DNA from: Candidatus Saccharimonadota bacterium
Lineage (GTDB): Bacteria > Patescibacteriota > Saccharimonadia > Saccharimonadales > Saccharimonadaceae
DNA: 64,000 nucleotides
Direction: 5' to 3'
Assembly: GCA_024402895.1 (NCBI GenBank)
Contig: JAKSSX010000003.1
Coordinates: forward strand, 21,094-85,093
A program made the position numbers and the translations under genes. Below are positions 7,841 through 17,367 of the stretch, one piece after another. Positions within the stretch are counted from its first letter, which is position 1. Each line of letters starts with the position of its first letter. A model generated the notes under the pieces. It was not told the DNA's origin and searched no databases. It was given only the letters and a program-made list of their open reading frames with translations.

Positions 7841-8971
7841 ATGAATTTTGTGGAGTTGACCGACGCGGAGTTTTCGAAATTCGAGCGGAAACAGTCATGT
7901 GGTAATTTCTTTCAGTCGGCGGAGCGCGCTGAGCTTCGTCGCAAAATGGGCTGGAACGTATTTTTGCTTGGCGTGAAAGACGAGTCGAAAATTGTTGCCG
8001 GTTGTTTGTTGATGGAACGCGGCGGGGAAGCACTTGTGCAGCTTGGTCCAATTTTAGATTATTCGAACACGAAACTTTTGAAGTTCTGGGTAAAATCTTT
8101 AATCGATTTTGCAAAATCGCATAATTTTATAGCACTAGAAGTTTTTCCGCCAAAAGTTATCGCTGTGCGTAATACAGCTGGCGAAGTCGTCGAAGACTTT
8201 GATTCGAAGAAAGTTGAAGATTTGTTTGCAGAAGCTGGTTTTAGGTATCTCGGCAGGACGGTTGAGCTTGAAAATAAGGCTAACCGCTGGATGGCGATAA
8301 AAAATTTGCGCGATTTTAAGAATATCGACGAAGTGCGCGCTAGCTATAAGAAGAATGTTCGCAATAAGTTACGTAAGATTAGTCCGGAACTTGAAGTTTA
8401 TGAACTTAAAGACAAGTCGGAGATTCCTTTGTTGGCCGAAGCGGTTGATCAGAGTAATCATAAGAACGGTGTCGTGAGCCGCTATCTCTCGTATTATGAG
8501 TGGATGTGGGATGCTTGGGGTGAGAATACTCGTTTTATCGTTGCTCGTCGTCGTGAAGACAAGGCAGTTGTTGCTGGTAGGATTTTGATTTACCATCCAA
8601 ATGAAGTAGTTAGCTTTATTTCTGGCACGACTCAGCGTTACAAGAAGCTCAATGGCATGACTTATCTTCAGGATTGGTTGCTTGAGGATTGTTTGGAGCG
8701 TGGTGTAAAGCGTGCGAACTTCTATGGTGTTGACGGCATTTTCACGTCAGAGAACAAGTTGCTCGAATTTAAGAGTGGCTTTGGTGTTGATATTGAAGAA
8801 TATATCGGTGGTTTCCGTTTGATTTTGAACCCCGGTAAGTATCGCATAAATAATGCGAAAAAGTCTGTTTTGAATGCAATGCGTGGCGCAAGGAATTTTG
8901 TACGCGATGGCGCAAAAAAGATGCGCGCTCGTCGCACGCATGTAGTTCGTAAAGTTGAAACGAAAGATTAA
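7841..8971 (+). CDS. FemAB-type aminoacyltransferase, second copy
   Basis: 376-residue member of the FemABX group, distinct from the one at 5622. The N-terminal half begins with a FxQS-type pattern (NFFQSAERAELRR), followed by LVQLGPI. The second half has GRILIYHPNEVVSFISG and the FYGVDGIF..LLEFKSGFG signature close to the acceptor site. The C-terminal tail is strongly basic. Start chosen at ATG 7841, six bases after TATAAT. The stop overlaps the convergent tsaD by four bases. It is expected to add residues to the lipid II stem peptide or an envelope amine. Two copies may act on successive residues. Confidence 0.85.
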   Translation: MNFVELTDAEFSKFERKQSCGNFFQSAERAELRRKMGWNVFLLGVKDESKIVAGCLLMERGGEALVQLGPILDYSNTKLLKFWVKSLIDFAKSHNFIALEVFPPKVIAVRNTAGEVVEDFDSKKVEDLFAEAGFRYLGRTVELENKANRWMAIKNLRDFKNIDEVRASYKKNVRNKLRKISPELEVYELKDKSEIPLLAEAVDQSNHKNGVVSRYLSYYEWMWDAWGENTRFIVARRREDKAVVAGRILIYHPNEVVSFISGTTQRYKKLNGMTYLQDWLLEDCLERGVKRANFYGVDGIFTSENKLLEFKSGFGVDIEEYIGGFRLILNPGKYRINNAKKSVLNAMRGARNFVRDGAKKMRARRTHVVRKVETKD

Positions 8972-10008
8972 CGAATAACTGAACGAGGGGAGATATCGAG
9001 CGAATATGGGTCGCTCGATTTTTCTCCGGCCTGAATAGAATAATAGGCAGCGGAAGCGACCATGGCGCCATTGTCGGTGCTGTATTTAAATTCAGGAACG
9101 TAGACTTGCTGGGTTTTGTCGAAAGCCTTATGGAGCTCGTCGCGAAGAAGTTGGTTAGCGGAAACGCCGCCGGCGAGAAGGATGGATTTGGTTTCTGGAT
9201 GTAGCTCGGTAGCTTTTTTGAGTTTCTTAATAATAATATTAACGGCAGTTTTCTGGAAGCTGGCCGCAAAGTCTGCGATTTGCTGATCGGAAAGATGAGA
9301 CTTGAGTTCGTGAGAAGGAGTAGTAATAGGAAGACCAAGCTCGTTTTGGACAGAGCGGAGAACGGCAGTCTTGATGCCGCTGAATGAAAAATCTAGACCA
9401 TCAACTTTTGGAATAGGGAGCTGGTACTTATCCGGATTGCCGCTTTCTGCCTTTTTGGCAATATTTGGGCCGCCAGGGTAGGGAAGTCCGAGAATTTTTG
9501 CGACCTTATCGAAGCATTCGCCAATAGCATCATCGCGCGTGCTGCCGATAATTTCGAAATGATCGTGGCGCTCCATATATATTATTTGCGTGTGACCGCC
9601 GCTAACGACCGCAGCGAGAAGAGGGAACTCGGGCTGGTAGCCGCTGAGCCAGTTGGCGTAAATATGGGATTTTAGGTGGTGAGTTGGATAGAAAGGTTTG
9701 TTGTGGGTAATGGCAAGGGTGCGAGCGGCAAGCGTGCCGACAAGAAGACTGCCAACGAGGCCCGGCGTATGAGTGACGGCGATAGCGTCGATAGAATCGA
9801 GCGTTTCGCCGGCATCAGAAAGAGCCTTTTTGATAACTGGATTAACTGCTTCGATATGGCTGCGAGCGGCGATTTCTGGGATGACGCCACCGTATTCGGC
9901 ATGAATGTCAATTTGGGAAACAACAACATTAGAGAGGACTTTTTGCCCGTCTTCAATAATTGCTGCTGCGGTTTCGTCGCAGGAAGATTCTATACCGAGG
10001 ATTTTCAT
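8968..10008 (-). CDS. tsaD: tRNA N6-adenosine threonylcarbamoyltransferase
   Basis: Essential TsaD/Kae1 subunit that transfers threonylcarbamoyl to A37 of ANN-decoding tRNAs. The sequence opens with MKILGIESSCDET (ASKHA phosphate-1 region), has the metal-binding HHLKSH, the GGHTQ strand, and LAGGVSANQLLRDEL near the C-terminus. Length 346 aa is standard. TATAAT (10016-10021) lies seven bases before the ATG, with no Shine-Dalgarno. It is convergent with the second FemAB gene and overlaps it by four bases. Partners TsaB, TsaC and TsaE are not in the window. Confidence 0.96.
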   Translation of the reverse strand: MKILGIESSCDETAAAIIEDGQKVLSNVVVSQIDIHAEYGGVIPEIAARSHIEAVNPVIKKALSDAGETLDSIDAIAVTHTPGLVGSLLVGTLAARTLAITHNKPFYPTHHLKSHIYANWLSGYQPEFPLLAAVVSGGHTQIIYMERHDHFEIIGSTRDDAIGECFDKVAKILGLPYPGGPNIAKKAESGNPDKYQLPIPKVDGLDFSFSGIKTAVLRSVQNELGLPITTPSHELKSHLSDQQIADFAASFQKTAVNIIIKKLKKATELHPETKSILLAGGVSANQLLRDELHKAFDKTQQVYVPEFKYSTDNGAMVASAAYYSIQAGEKSSDPYSLDISPRSVIR

Positions 10009-10130
10009 ACCCTAGATTATAACGCAAAATGCCGTTTTCGTCTCTGTTACTGGGCAATTTGCTAGTATTGTTTGCGCTTGTGCTATAATTTAACATAAGG
10101 ATAATAATATATTTGTGAGGTCAAAAACAA

Positions 10131-10502
10131 ATGCAAAATCTTGATGATTTTATGGAGTCTTTGCTCCAGGAAAAAGGTATTAATGTTGAGGGTGAGGTTC
10201 GTGATCAGTTGAAAGAAGACATGATCCAGACTTTAATGACCCAGATTGATCGTGCTACTTTGAATCGTTTGACCGAAGAGCAGGCGACTGAGCTTTCCGA
10301 AAAGCTCGATGATCCAAACTTCGGCAATGAGCAGGCCGCTGAATATATTAGAAGTTGCGGTATCGATGCTCAGGAAGTTGCGCTTGAAACTATGGTTATG
10401 TTCAGAGCACTTTATCTTGGTGGCGGTACCGGCGATGTAGCTGGCGAAGCCGCGGAGACTGCTGAACCCGCAGAAACTGAAACTGTAGCAACGGAGGAAT
10501 AA
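10131..10502 (+). CDS. DUF5663-like protein (123 aa)
   Basis: A small acidic helical protein with an MQNLDDFMESLLQEKG start, an EEQATELSEKL core and a MFRALYLGG end. These match my recollection of the DUF5663 family, found mostly in Patescibacteria. The last 25 residues are Ala/Glu/Thr-rich and probably disordered. A TGCTATAAT extended -10 sits about 40 bases upstream and a GTGAGG ribosome-binding site precedes the ATG. Its stop lies one base from the start of the giant gene, whose ribosome-binding site is inside this gene's last codons. The two are therefore co-transcribed and probably translationally coupled. Function unknown. Confidence 0.7.
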   Translation: MQNLDDFMESLLQEKGINVEGEVRDQLKEDMIQTLMTQIDRATLNRLTEEQATELSEKLDDPNFGNEQAAEYIRSCGIDAQEVALETMVMFRALYLGGGTGDVAGEAAETAEPAETETVATEE

Positions 10503-10503
10503 A

Positions 10504-13500
10504 ATGTCGGAAGGACCAAAAAATAACGTCGAGCATGGCGCAAATGGTGGCGACTCCGGAGAGACCGACTGGGAGAAGATGGCTCGTGAGGCTGCTGCTG
10601 AGAGAGCATTGAGAAATGGTGTCGCTGCGCAAGAAGCAGCACAAGAAGCCGATAAAACTGCTGCCGCTCCTGGTAATGCGGAGAAGGCAATGGCTGCTTG
10701 GGATGAATACGAAGAAGCTGTCGATAAGTTCGATAAAGCTGTTGATGGCGATATCTCTAGTGAAGAGCTGGAAGGCGAGATTGCTTATCAGAAGAAACTT
10801 GCTGAGATGGCAGGTCGCAGTGATGATTTTGACCCACTTTCTGACGACGAAATGTCTGCTAATGAAACAAACACTGGCGTAAATGTGAAAGGTCAAGAGT
10901 ATACTCGTATGCCATGGAATGCATGGGATATGTATGCTCGTGAAGGTAAAGATAAAGATCCTCAATATTATCTTGCTCATAATGCTTGGAATAAGCGTGT
11001 CGCTGAGGCTGCCGATAAAGTCGAGCGTGCTGATGGTGAGAGCATGGATGATTATAAAGCACGTATTATGGGTGCTGCTTATGCCGAAATTGCTAAAGAG
11101 CAGGGTGAAGATCCGAATCGTCGTTTGAGTGGTCCAGAATTGAGCAGCTTGAAGATGAGTTATCCTCGCCAAGAAGGTGAGAACTCTAAAGCTTGGGCAG
11201 AACGTATTTCTAAAGAAACCGGTGTTCGCATTGGTGGCGCTGGCAGCGTAGAAACTACTACTGTTGAGAGTAACGTTGAAGAGAACGTTGAGAGTGCTGA
11301 AAAAACTTTGACTGAGCGCGAAGATTTCGATCAGCGCGTTGCTGATACGAAGGCTAGATTTGAGGCGCTTGGCCTTGGCCAGAAGGAAGGTGAGAGCGAT
11401 GAGGAATATGAAAATCGCGTAAAGACTTCCGTATTTTCTGAGGTTATGACTCAGATGGCTGCAAATAAAAAGAGCGAATTGAATAGCGTAGAGCATGCTG
11501 AGCTTACTGGTATGTATCCCCGTAATGAAGGTGAGAGTGATGACGAGTGGGCAAAGCGTATTACCGATGAAACTGGTATCCCTATTTCTATTAACAGCGC
11601 AACTCGTGAAAGTATGGGCGCTGAAGCGGAACATTCTTTGGTTCCTGTTAAGGCAGAGGCAGCAGTCAATAAGAGCAAGAGCGATGAGGTTGCAGCGGAT
11701 GAACTTATGGCTGCAGCAGGTGGCGGTGAAAGTAATGATGGTGGCGAAGATTCGGCCGAATTACATCGTCGCGCAGAACAGGCTCGCAATTTCTTGAAGT
11801 CTCCACTCGCTGAAAATATCCTTAAGACTTACAAGATTTCTGAGGATGATCTCAATAATCTTAGCGATGAAGAAGCTGTCGCAGCTATGCAAGGTTACAT
11901 GGCTCGTCTTAAGGAATGGGCGAACGCTTCCAAGGAAAATGGTGGCGCTGGTCTATCCGATGAAGAACTTCGCAAGATTTACGAAGAGGGCAATATTGAA
12001 GACCTTATGCGTCAGTTCAACGACCATCTTGGCGAAGAGCTAAAGAAGAATGATGGCGACAACGGTAATGGCGAAAACGGCAACGGTGAAAACAATAATA
12101 ATAACGGCGAAAACGATAACGATAATGAAAACGCCGAAGATGCTGAAGCGATGGAAAAACTTCGCGAAGCAATGATTCGTGGCATTACTATTGCTGATTT
12201 GCGTGATATGCTCAAGGCTGAAAAGGTCAAGCTCAAAGACTTGAAAGAGATGGACATTGAAGGTTTGAAAGACTTGCAAGAAAAGTTGCGTGGTCGTATG
12301 TTCAGAGCCTTCGGTGTTGAAGATATGTCCGAATATCTCGAACGTGACGAAATTAAAGTTGCCGATTTGAAAAAGCTCGATTTCGAGGGCATGAAGGATC
12401 AGCGCGAAGTTTACCGTCAAGAATTTATTCATGATTTGTGTGATGAGAGCTTTGCTGATAAGTTGAAAGAGAAAAACATCAAGCTCGGCGAGCTCAGACA
12501 GATGACGATGGAGGAGCTTTTGGCTCTCAAGAAGCAGCTTGGTGGCACCGAGGGTGGTCCAGAACCTGTCCCTGGTGGTGGCGAAGTCGAGAAGAAGCAT
12601 GATCCATTGATTGCCGTTATGAATAATCGTGAGCGTGATGCTCGTCATGCGGCAGAAGATATTGCTAGCGAGATGTTTAAGATCAAGCTTGAAGGTAACG
12701 GTGGCAAGCTCGGTAAGGTCTGGCGTAATCTTGTCTTTGGTCAGATGCTTAAAGATGCTACGATGGCGAAGTATCGTCGTTTGGCGTCAGAAGCAATTTC
12801 TGAAGGTAGAACTGATATTCGCGGTGTTAATATCGGCGAGTATTGGTCTAAAGATGGTGATGGTTCGAGCGGTAAGGTTGTTGAGCGCTTAACTATGGCA
12901 TACGTCAACGGTATCGAAGACTCATTGCTCCACAGCGAACTCGGTAACACCATGAATGCATTTGGCGTCGAAACCGATGAAAACGGTAATAAGGTTGTTT
13001 ACAAGTACTCTGAGGGTGGCAAGAAGAAAGAGCTCGTTGACGCTAACAGCGTTGAGGCTAAATCTACGATTACTATCCGTGAATCTATCGAGGCATTTGC
13101 TAGTGGCAGAATGACCGAGAAAGACTTTAATGAGGCTATGGCACAAGAGAAGGCTAAGATGGCCAAGGAAGGTGTCGATAACGGATTCATCACTGATACA
13201 CTACTCGAGACTGCTAAGGCAGCTAAGGAACGCTTTAACCATGAAGAAAGTATGGAAAACATCATGGAAGGCTTCCGCCTCATTAATGCTGATTACCAGG
13301 CTAGCGTACGTAGCGAAGTACATCGCTCGAAGATTGACGAAGTTTCTGAGAAGATTTCTGAGAAGCTCGGCGTTGTTCAGCCTGAAGTTATCGCAGCAGC
13401 AGCTGGTATCGCAGTATTCGTTACACAGAAGGCATCTTCTTCGGTCCTCCGTACCTTCCTTCCAGTAGTCGGTGGCTCTCTCGCCGCTGGTACATTTGCT

Positions 13501-16089
13501 GGCTTCAAGGAGCACAACCGCGTAGCTGTTGACCGCGCCGATCAGGCACGTCGTCTTGCTCGTGGCGAATCGATTGGTAATACCAAGTACGATAAGCAGA
13601 TGGCTGAAACGGAGTATAAGTCCTTTGAGGCGAATACTATTACCGCAAAGCTTAAGGAAGCTATCGATTCTGGCAATTCCGATGAAATTGCTACACGCTT
13701 GGCATCTGTAGTGGCTCTAACGAAAGTTAGCGACTCGAGAAGAATCGATCTTATTAAGTTTAGCGGTGGTGATGGCACTACGATTGAAGACGAACGTTTG
13801 GCGCTTGACGTCCAGATTGCAAGGGCTAAGGTTGAGCTTAAGAAAATGGGCGTTGACGATAAGAGTGAAATCTTCGTCGAAGCATCTGAGAAAGCTTATG
13901 AAGCGATTGAAAGCGATATTACCGCTAAGGACGCTGCATTCAGAAAGCTCCGTGCTAAACGCGTTGCGGCTCAGGTTGCTAAGACTGCTGCAATTGGTGT
14001 TGGTACTGCTATCGTTGGCCAGGAAGTTTCCGCAGCGTTCGATCCAAATAGCTACGGTCTCTTCGATAAGATGAACGATACTATGAATATTCGTTTCGAG
14101 CCTTTGAATATTGGTGTTAACAATCTTGATGCACATAAGACGATATTGGCTGGCTGGCTTGGCATTAATAATGACCAGGTTATCACTACAATTGAATCTG
14201 TCAGGGCGGCAGAAGCAACTGGCGCTAAACTCTCCGATCAGGAAGTCGATGAATTGCGTCAGCAGGGTTATACCGTCAATGAACGTACTGTCACTACTAC
14301 ATCCACGAGTACTCACGAAGAAACGATTGGCGCATCTGAATATGCACGCGAAAACGGCGTCGAAGTTACCCGCAACTGGGGTGGTAACGGTACTTCATAC
14401 TCCGACGGTAATGAGCTAGGCCTCATGCGTGGTGCTGACGGCAGAATGTATACCAATATGACCGGCGATTCATTCTCGAGCAACATGACACAGAACTTTG
14501 ATACAGCCGCTGGCAATGGTCAGATTCAGTTGGCAGTCTCCCTCACAAGAGATAGTCAGGGTACTCCAATCATGGTTCCTGGTACATTAGAGAATGGTCA
14601 TGTAGTATTCATGTCTGATGATCCTGCAATTAATGATATTCTTGCAAATGGTAGCTATGGTTATGCATCTGTTGTTGTCGAAACTGGCAATACGATGGCG
14701 GATGGTTCAACCGAGATCTTCTCGTTCGCTACGGATATCGGTACAAACTCTGTAGGCGATCTAACCCGCACTGTTACGGATACTGTAATTAATAATGAAA
14801 CCGTCTTCGATGTTATCGGCTTCGAGAGAGAAGCGACCGAGATTTTGAAGGGTAGTGACCTCCTACATACCGGTATTCCTCTACCATTCGCTTCACGTAA
14901 GAACTTGACTCGTGGTAAGAAGGGTAAGAATCATGGTCCTACCGATTCCGGTAGCCCAGTTCCTCCAGTAAATCCTCCTTCCGGTGGTAATGGCGGCAAT
15001 GGCCCAGAAGTAATTTCTCCAGAAGGTGGTAGAAGAGGTGGTGATTTTACTCCAACTCCTCCTCCATCTAATGAAGGCAGTGAAACTCTCCCTCCAATTA
15101 CGCCAACCGGTGATACTGGTGGAAATAACCTTCCTCCAGCTGGTGGCGATGATACGCCAACGTTACCTCCAGCAAGAGGTGGCGAAGGCAATCCGGCACT
15201 TCCTCCAACCAGAGGCGGCGAAGGCAATCCGGCACTTCCTCCAACCAGAGGAGCTGAGACTGGCGCCGGCAATACTGGCGAAACTCCAGAGAATGGCGGC
15301 CTAATTGTCTTGAATGTGGACCAGATTAAAGAGAAACTATCCGACAAAGAATTCGCTGACGTCATCCAGGCTCGTGTTGAGTACGAAATTGAACGTTGGA
15401 ACAGATTGACTCCTGAACAGCGTGCAGGCGCAATCAGCGGTGACTACTCTAGCTTCGACAGCGAAGATGCTGCTTCAGCGATGAAAGATGGCGTTGATTA
15501 CTTGAGGGCATACGGATTTATCACTAGCCCAGAGCCAGCAAATATTATCATGCCTGAACCAGCAGTAGTAGCTGGTGGCTATAGTAGAACAACTACTCTA
15601 GATGACGGCACTAGAATTATTATGAATGGGTCTGGCGATTCAGTCATTGTTCCTCCGAAGACCGATAACAGCGCTGGTGGGCGTAATACTGTAACATTCG
15701 GTGGCACAACGAAAGAAATAAGTTCAGACGATCCACTAGTTGATGCTGCAGAGCAGGCTGTAATGTTGGAAAAGGCTAGACACTATGAGCCAATCTCCAA
15801 ACCAGATGATTTGAGAGATATTGCAGTTTCCGATGAAAGAATTGCTGAATTGAACTCTAACATCGCTCCTTCTGAAGATGAGATTAGAGCAATTCGTAGA
15901 GCTATTACCGAATGGAACCTAGCTTACGAAAGAGGTCGTCAACTCTTGGTCGCTGGTGACTATAACAGTTATGGCGATAATGATGAGGAAGTTGAGAACG
16001 CTCGCAAGAGTATGGAATTGCTACGCAAGTACCATATCATCAATATTCCAGAAGCATCTAACGCGGCTGAGCTAGGAGACGCAGCGTAA
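10504..16089 (+). CDS. Giant membrane-associated repeat protein (1861 aa)
   Basis: No signal peptide is visible. Residues about 130-250 and 270-365 form two copies of a module ending in a YPR(Q/N)EGE...WA.RI..ETG pattern. Residues about 562-680 contain three roughly 40-residue repeats of the type LKDLKEMDIEGLKDLQ, probably helical. Two hydrophobic stretches at about 960-1001 and 1153-1179 can span or dip into a membrane. The middle is Thr/Gly-rich and beta-like. Residues about 1476-1596 are Pro/Gly-rich with a tandem GGEGNPALPPTR unit, a likely flexible stalk, before a helical C-terminal domain. AGGAGG-type RBS GGAGGA precedes the ATG. A surface or host-contact role is possible but is only inference. 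Confidence 0.8.
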   Translation: MSEGPKNNVEHGANGGDSGETDWEKMAREAAAERALRNGVAAQEAAQEADKTAAAPGNAEKAMAAWDEYEEAVDKFDKAVDGDISSEELEGEIAYQKKLAEMAGRSDDFDPLSDDEMSANETNTGVNVKGQEYTRMPWNAWDMYAREGKDKDPQYYLAHNAWNKRVAEAADKVERADGESMDDYKARIMGAAYAEIAKEQGEDPNRRLSGPELSSLKMSYPRQEGENSKAWAERISKETGVRIGGAGSVETTTVESNVEENVESAEKTLTEREDFDQRVADTKARFEALGLGQKEGESDEEYENRVKTSVFSEVMTQMAANKKSELNSVEHAELTGMYPRNEGESDDEWAKRITDETGIPISINSATRESMGAEAEHSLVPVKAEAAVNKSKSDEVAADELMAAAGGGESNDGGEDSAELHRRAEQARNFLKSPLAENILKTYKISEDDLNNLSDEEAVAAMQGYMARLKEWANASKENGGAGLSDEELRKIYEEGNIEDLMRQFNDHLGEELKKNDGDNGNGENGNGENNNNNGENDNDNENAEDAEAMEKLREAMIRGITIADLRDMLKAEKVKLKDLKEMDIEGLKDLQEKLRGRMFRAFGVEDMSEYLERDEIKVADLKKLDFEGMKDQREVYRQEFIHDLCDESFADKLKEKNIKLGELRQMTMEELLALKKQLGGTEGGPEPVPGGGEVEKKHDPLIAVMNNRERDARHAAEDIASEMFKIKLEGNGGKLGKVWRNLVFGQMLKDATMAKYRRLASEAISEGRTDIRGVNIGEYWSKDGDGSSGKVVERLTMAYVNGIEDSLLHSELGNTMNAFGVETDENGNKVVYKYSEGGKKKELVDANSVEAKSTITIRESIEAFASGRMTEKDFNEAMAQEKAKMAKEGVDNGFITDTLLETAKAAKERFNHEESMENIMEGFRLINADYQASVRSEVHRSKIDEVSEKISEKLGVVQPEVIAAAAGIAVFVTQKASSSVLRTFLPVVGGSLAAGTFAGFKEHNRVAVDRADQARRLARGESIGNTKYDKQMAETEYKSFEANTITAKLKEAIDSGNSDEIATRLASVVALTKVSDSRRIDLIKFSGGDGTTIEDERLALDVQIARAKVELKKMGVDDKSEIFVEASEKAYEAIESDITAKDAAFRKLRAKRVAAQVAKTAAIGVGTAIVGQEVSAAFDPNSYGLFDKMNDTMNIRFEPLNIGVNNLDAHKTILAGWLGINNDQVITTIESVRAAEATGAKLSDQEVDELRQQGYTVNERTVTTTSTSTHEETIGASEYARENGVEVTRNWGGNGTSYSDGNELGLMRGADGRMYTNMTGDSFSSNMTQNFDTAAGNGQIQLAVSLTRDSQGTPIMVPGTLENGHVVFMSDDPAINDILANGSYGYASVVVETGNTMADGSTEIFSFATDIGTNSVGDLTRTVTDTVINNETVFDVIGFEREATEILKGSDLLHTGIPLPFASRKNLTRGKKGKNHGPTDSGSPVPPVNPPSGGNGGNGPEVISPEGGRRGGDFTPTPPPSNEGSETLPPITPTGDTGGNNLPPAGGDDTPTLPPARGGEGNPALPPTRGGEGNPALPPTRGAETGAGNTGETPENGGLIVLNVDQIKEKLSDKEFADVIQARVEYEIERWNRLTPEQRAGAISGDYSSFDSEDAASAMKDGVDYLRAYGFITSPEPANIIMPEPAVVAGGYSRTTTLDDGTRIIMNGSGDSVIVPPKTDNSAGGRNTVTFGGTTKEISSDDPLVDAAEQAVMLEKARHYEPISKPDDLRDIAVSDERIAELNSNIAPSEDEIRAIRRAITEWNLAYERGRQLLVAGDYNSYGDNDEEVENARKSMELLRKYHIINIPEASNAAELGDAA

Positions 16090-16096
16090 GATAATA

Positions 16097-16127
16097 AAAA
16101 ATATCCCCGATAAGGGGATATTTTTTT
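16097..16127. terminator. Bidirectional terminator
   Basis: Stem AAATATCCCC / GGGGATATTT with a 5-nt loop and T runs on both strands. It separates the convergent giant gene and ABC permease. Confidence 0.85.
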
Positions 16128-16137
16128 GAGGCTTATT

Positions 16138-17367
16138 TTAGCGATAGAATTTCAAACTTGAAATTGGATCTTTGCGTGCTGCCTTGAGGGCAGGGTAGAT
16201 ACCGAATAGAACGCCAACGCTAAGGCTAACGATGCCAGTAACGCTGAGAATTTGCCATGAGATATGTGGCGCAAATGGCGTAATGAGGGAAATGAGGAAG
16301 GCGAAGATATAGCCTAGAATGAAGCCCATAAGACCGCCAATTACGCTAAGAATGATAGATTCAAAGAGGAACTGGAGGAGAATGTGGCCAGAGCTTGCGC
16401 CGACTGCTTTGCGGATGCCGATTTCGCGGGTGCGTTCAGATACGGAAACAAGCATAATGTTCATGATGCCAACACCGCCAACGATGAGGGAAATGCCCGC
16501 AACGAGGGTGAGCATATTGGAAATGATTGATAGAAGTGAGCCAGCTGGATGAAGATTTTCGGTGCCGGAGATAATCTCGTAACCTTCTTCGCCGTTCTTT
16601 GCCTTACTGAGCTTCTCGTTAATAGAGGAGATTACAGTAGGAACGATATCTGTGGTTTCGGTGCGGATATTGATCTGCTGAATCTGGATGGAAGACTCGA
16701 AGGTGCTAGCGAACTTGACGTTGATGAGGATAGAGTTATCGAAATCTACGCCGTTGAAGTTGATTGGGTCGTTGATCTTATCGAGAACGCCGACGACCAT
16801 GAACTGCTGATTGTTGTAAGTGAAGGTACGTGCGGTTGCTTCGGTAGTGCCGAAAATCTGTTCTGCAATATTGTAACCAAGAACTGCGACGTTTTCACGG
16901 AGACTGTAATCTAGGAACTGGCCGCTCTTAAGATGGAAGCCTAGAATATCGTCGAGGTCATCGTTAGTTGCGACAACGTTGGTAGATTGGTAAGCTTTAC
17001 CGGCAATCGTAATTGCGGAATTGCTGATTGCGATTGGGGAAGCGTGCTTAACGCCTTCAACTTTTTTGATTAGCTCAATATCTTCTAGGGTAAGATTAGA
17101 TTTTGAATATTGGCTAGTATTTGTTAAACCTTCAATAATGTTGTCTGCGGTGCCGTGGCCATTGGATGGGCGAACGAGGACGAGATTGGCATTATCTTTA
17201 CTGCTGTTTGTGCCGATAAGCTGATTGATGCCGCCGGTTAGGGAAAGAATAAGAACGATGCTGGCGACGCCAATTGCGATACCGAGAGCGGAAAGGAAGG
17301 TGCGGCCGCGATTCTGGCGAAGGCTGTCTACGGCGAGGCTAAAATGGGTGTTTAGTAAGAATCTCAT
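16138..17367 (-). CDS. MacB/FtsX-type ABC transporter permease
   Basis: 409 residues with MacB topology: an N-terminal helix (about 22-44, after FLSALGIAIGVASI), a large extracytoplasmic domain of about 230 residues, and three C-terminal helices. The SERTREIGIRKAVGAS segment is the coupling loop that docks on the ATPase. MacB-type complexes use mechanotransmission and do not act as classic transport channels; substrates include peptides and lipoproteins. The start overlaps the ATPase stop by four bases (ATGA), so translation is coupled. The exported or sensed substrate cannot be inferred. Unlike the pair at 48367-50534, no two-component system is adjacent. Confidence 0.9.
   Translation of the reverse strand: MRFLLNTHFSLAVDSLRQNRGRTFLSALGIAIGVASIVLILSLTGGINQLIGTNSSKDNANLVLVRPSNGHGTADNIIEGLTNTSQYSKSNLTLEDIELIKKVEGVKHASPIAISNSAITIAGKAYQSTNVVATNDDLDDILGFHLKSGQFLDYSLRENVAVLGYNIAEQIFGTTEATARTFTYNNQQFMVVGVLDKINDPINFNGVDFDNSILINVKFASTFESSIQIQQINIRTETTDIVPTVISSINEKLSKAKNGEEGYEIISGTENLHPAGSLLSIISNMLTLVAGISLIVGGVGIMNIMLVSVSERTREIGIRKAVGASSGHILLQFLFESIILSVIGGLMGFILGYIFAFLISLITPFAPHISWQILSVTGIVSLSVGVLFGIYPALKAARKDPISSLKFYR

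Noticed and set aside
10402..11634. 410-codon minus-strand ORF opposite the giant gene
   Set aside because: A shadow of strongly biased plus-strand codons; no promoter or ribosome-binding site, and the plus-strand frame has clear protein features.
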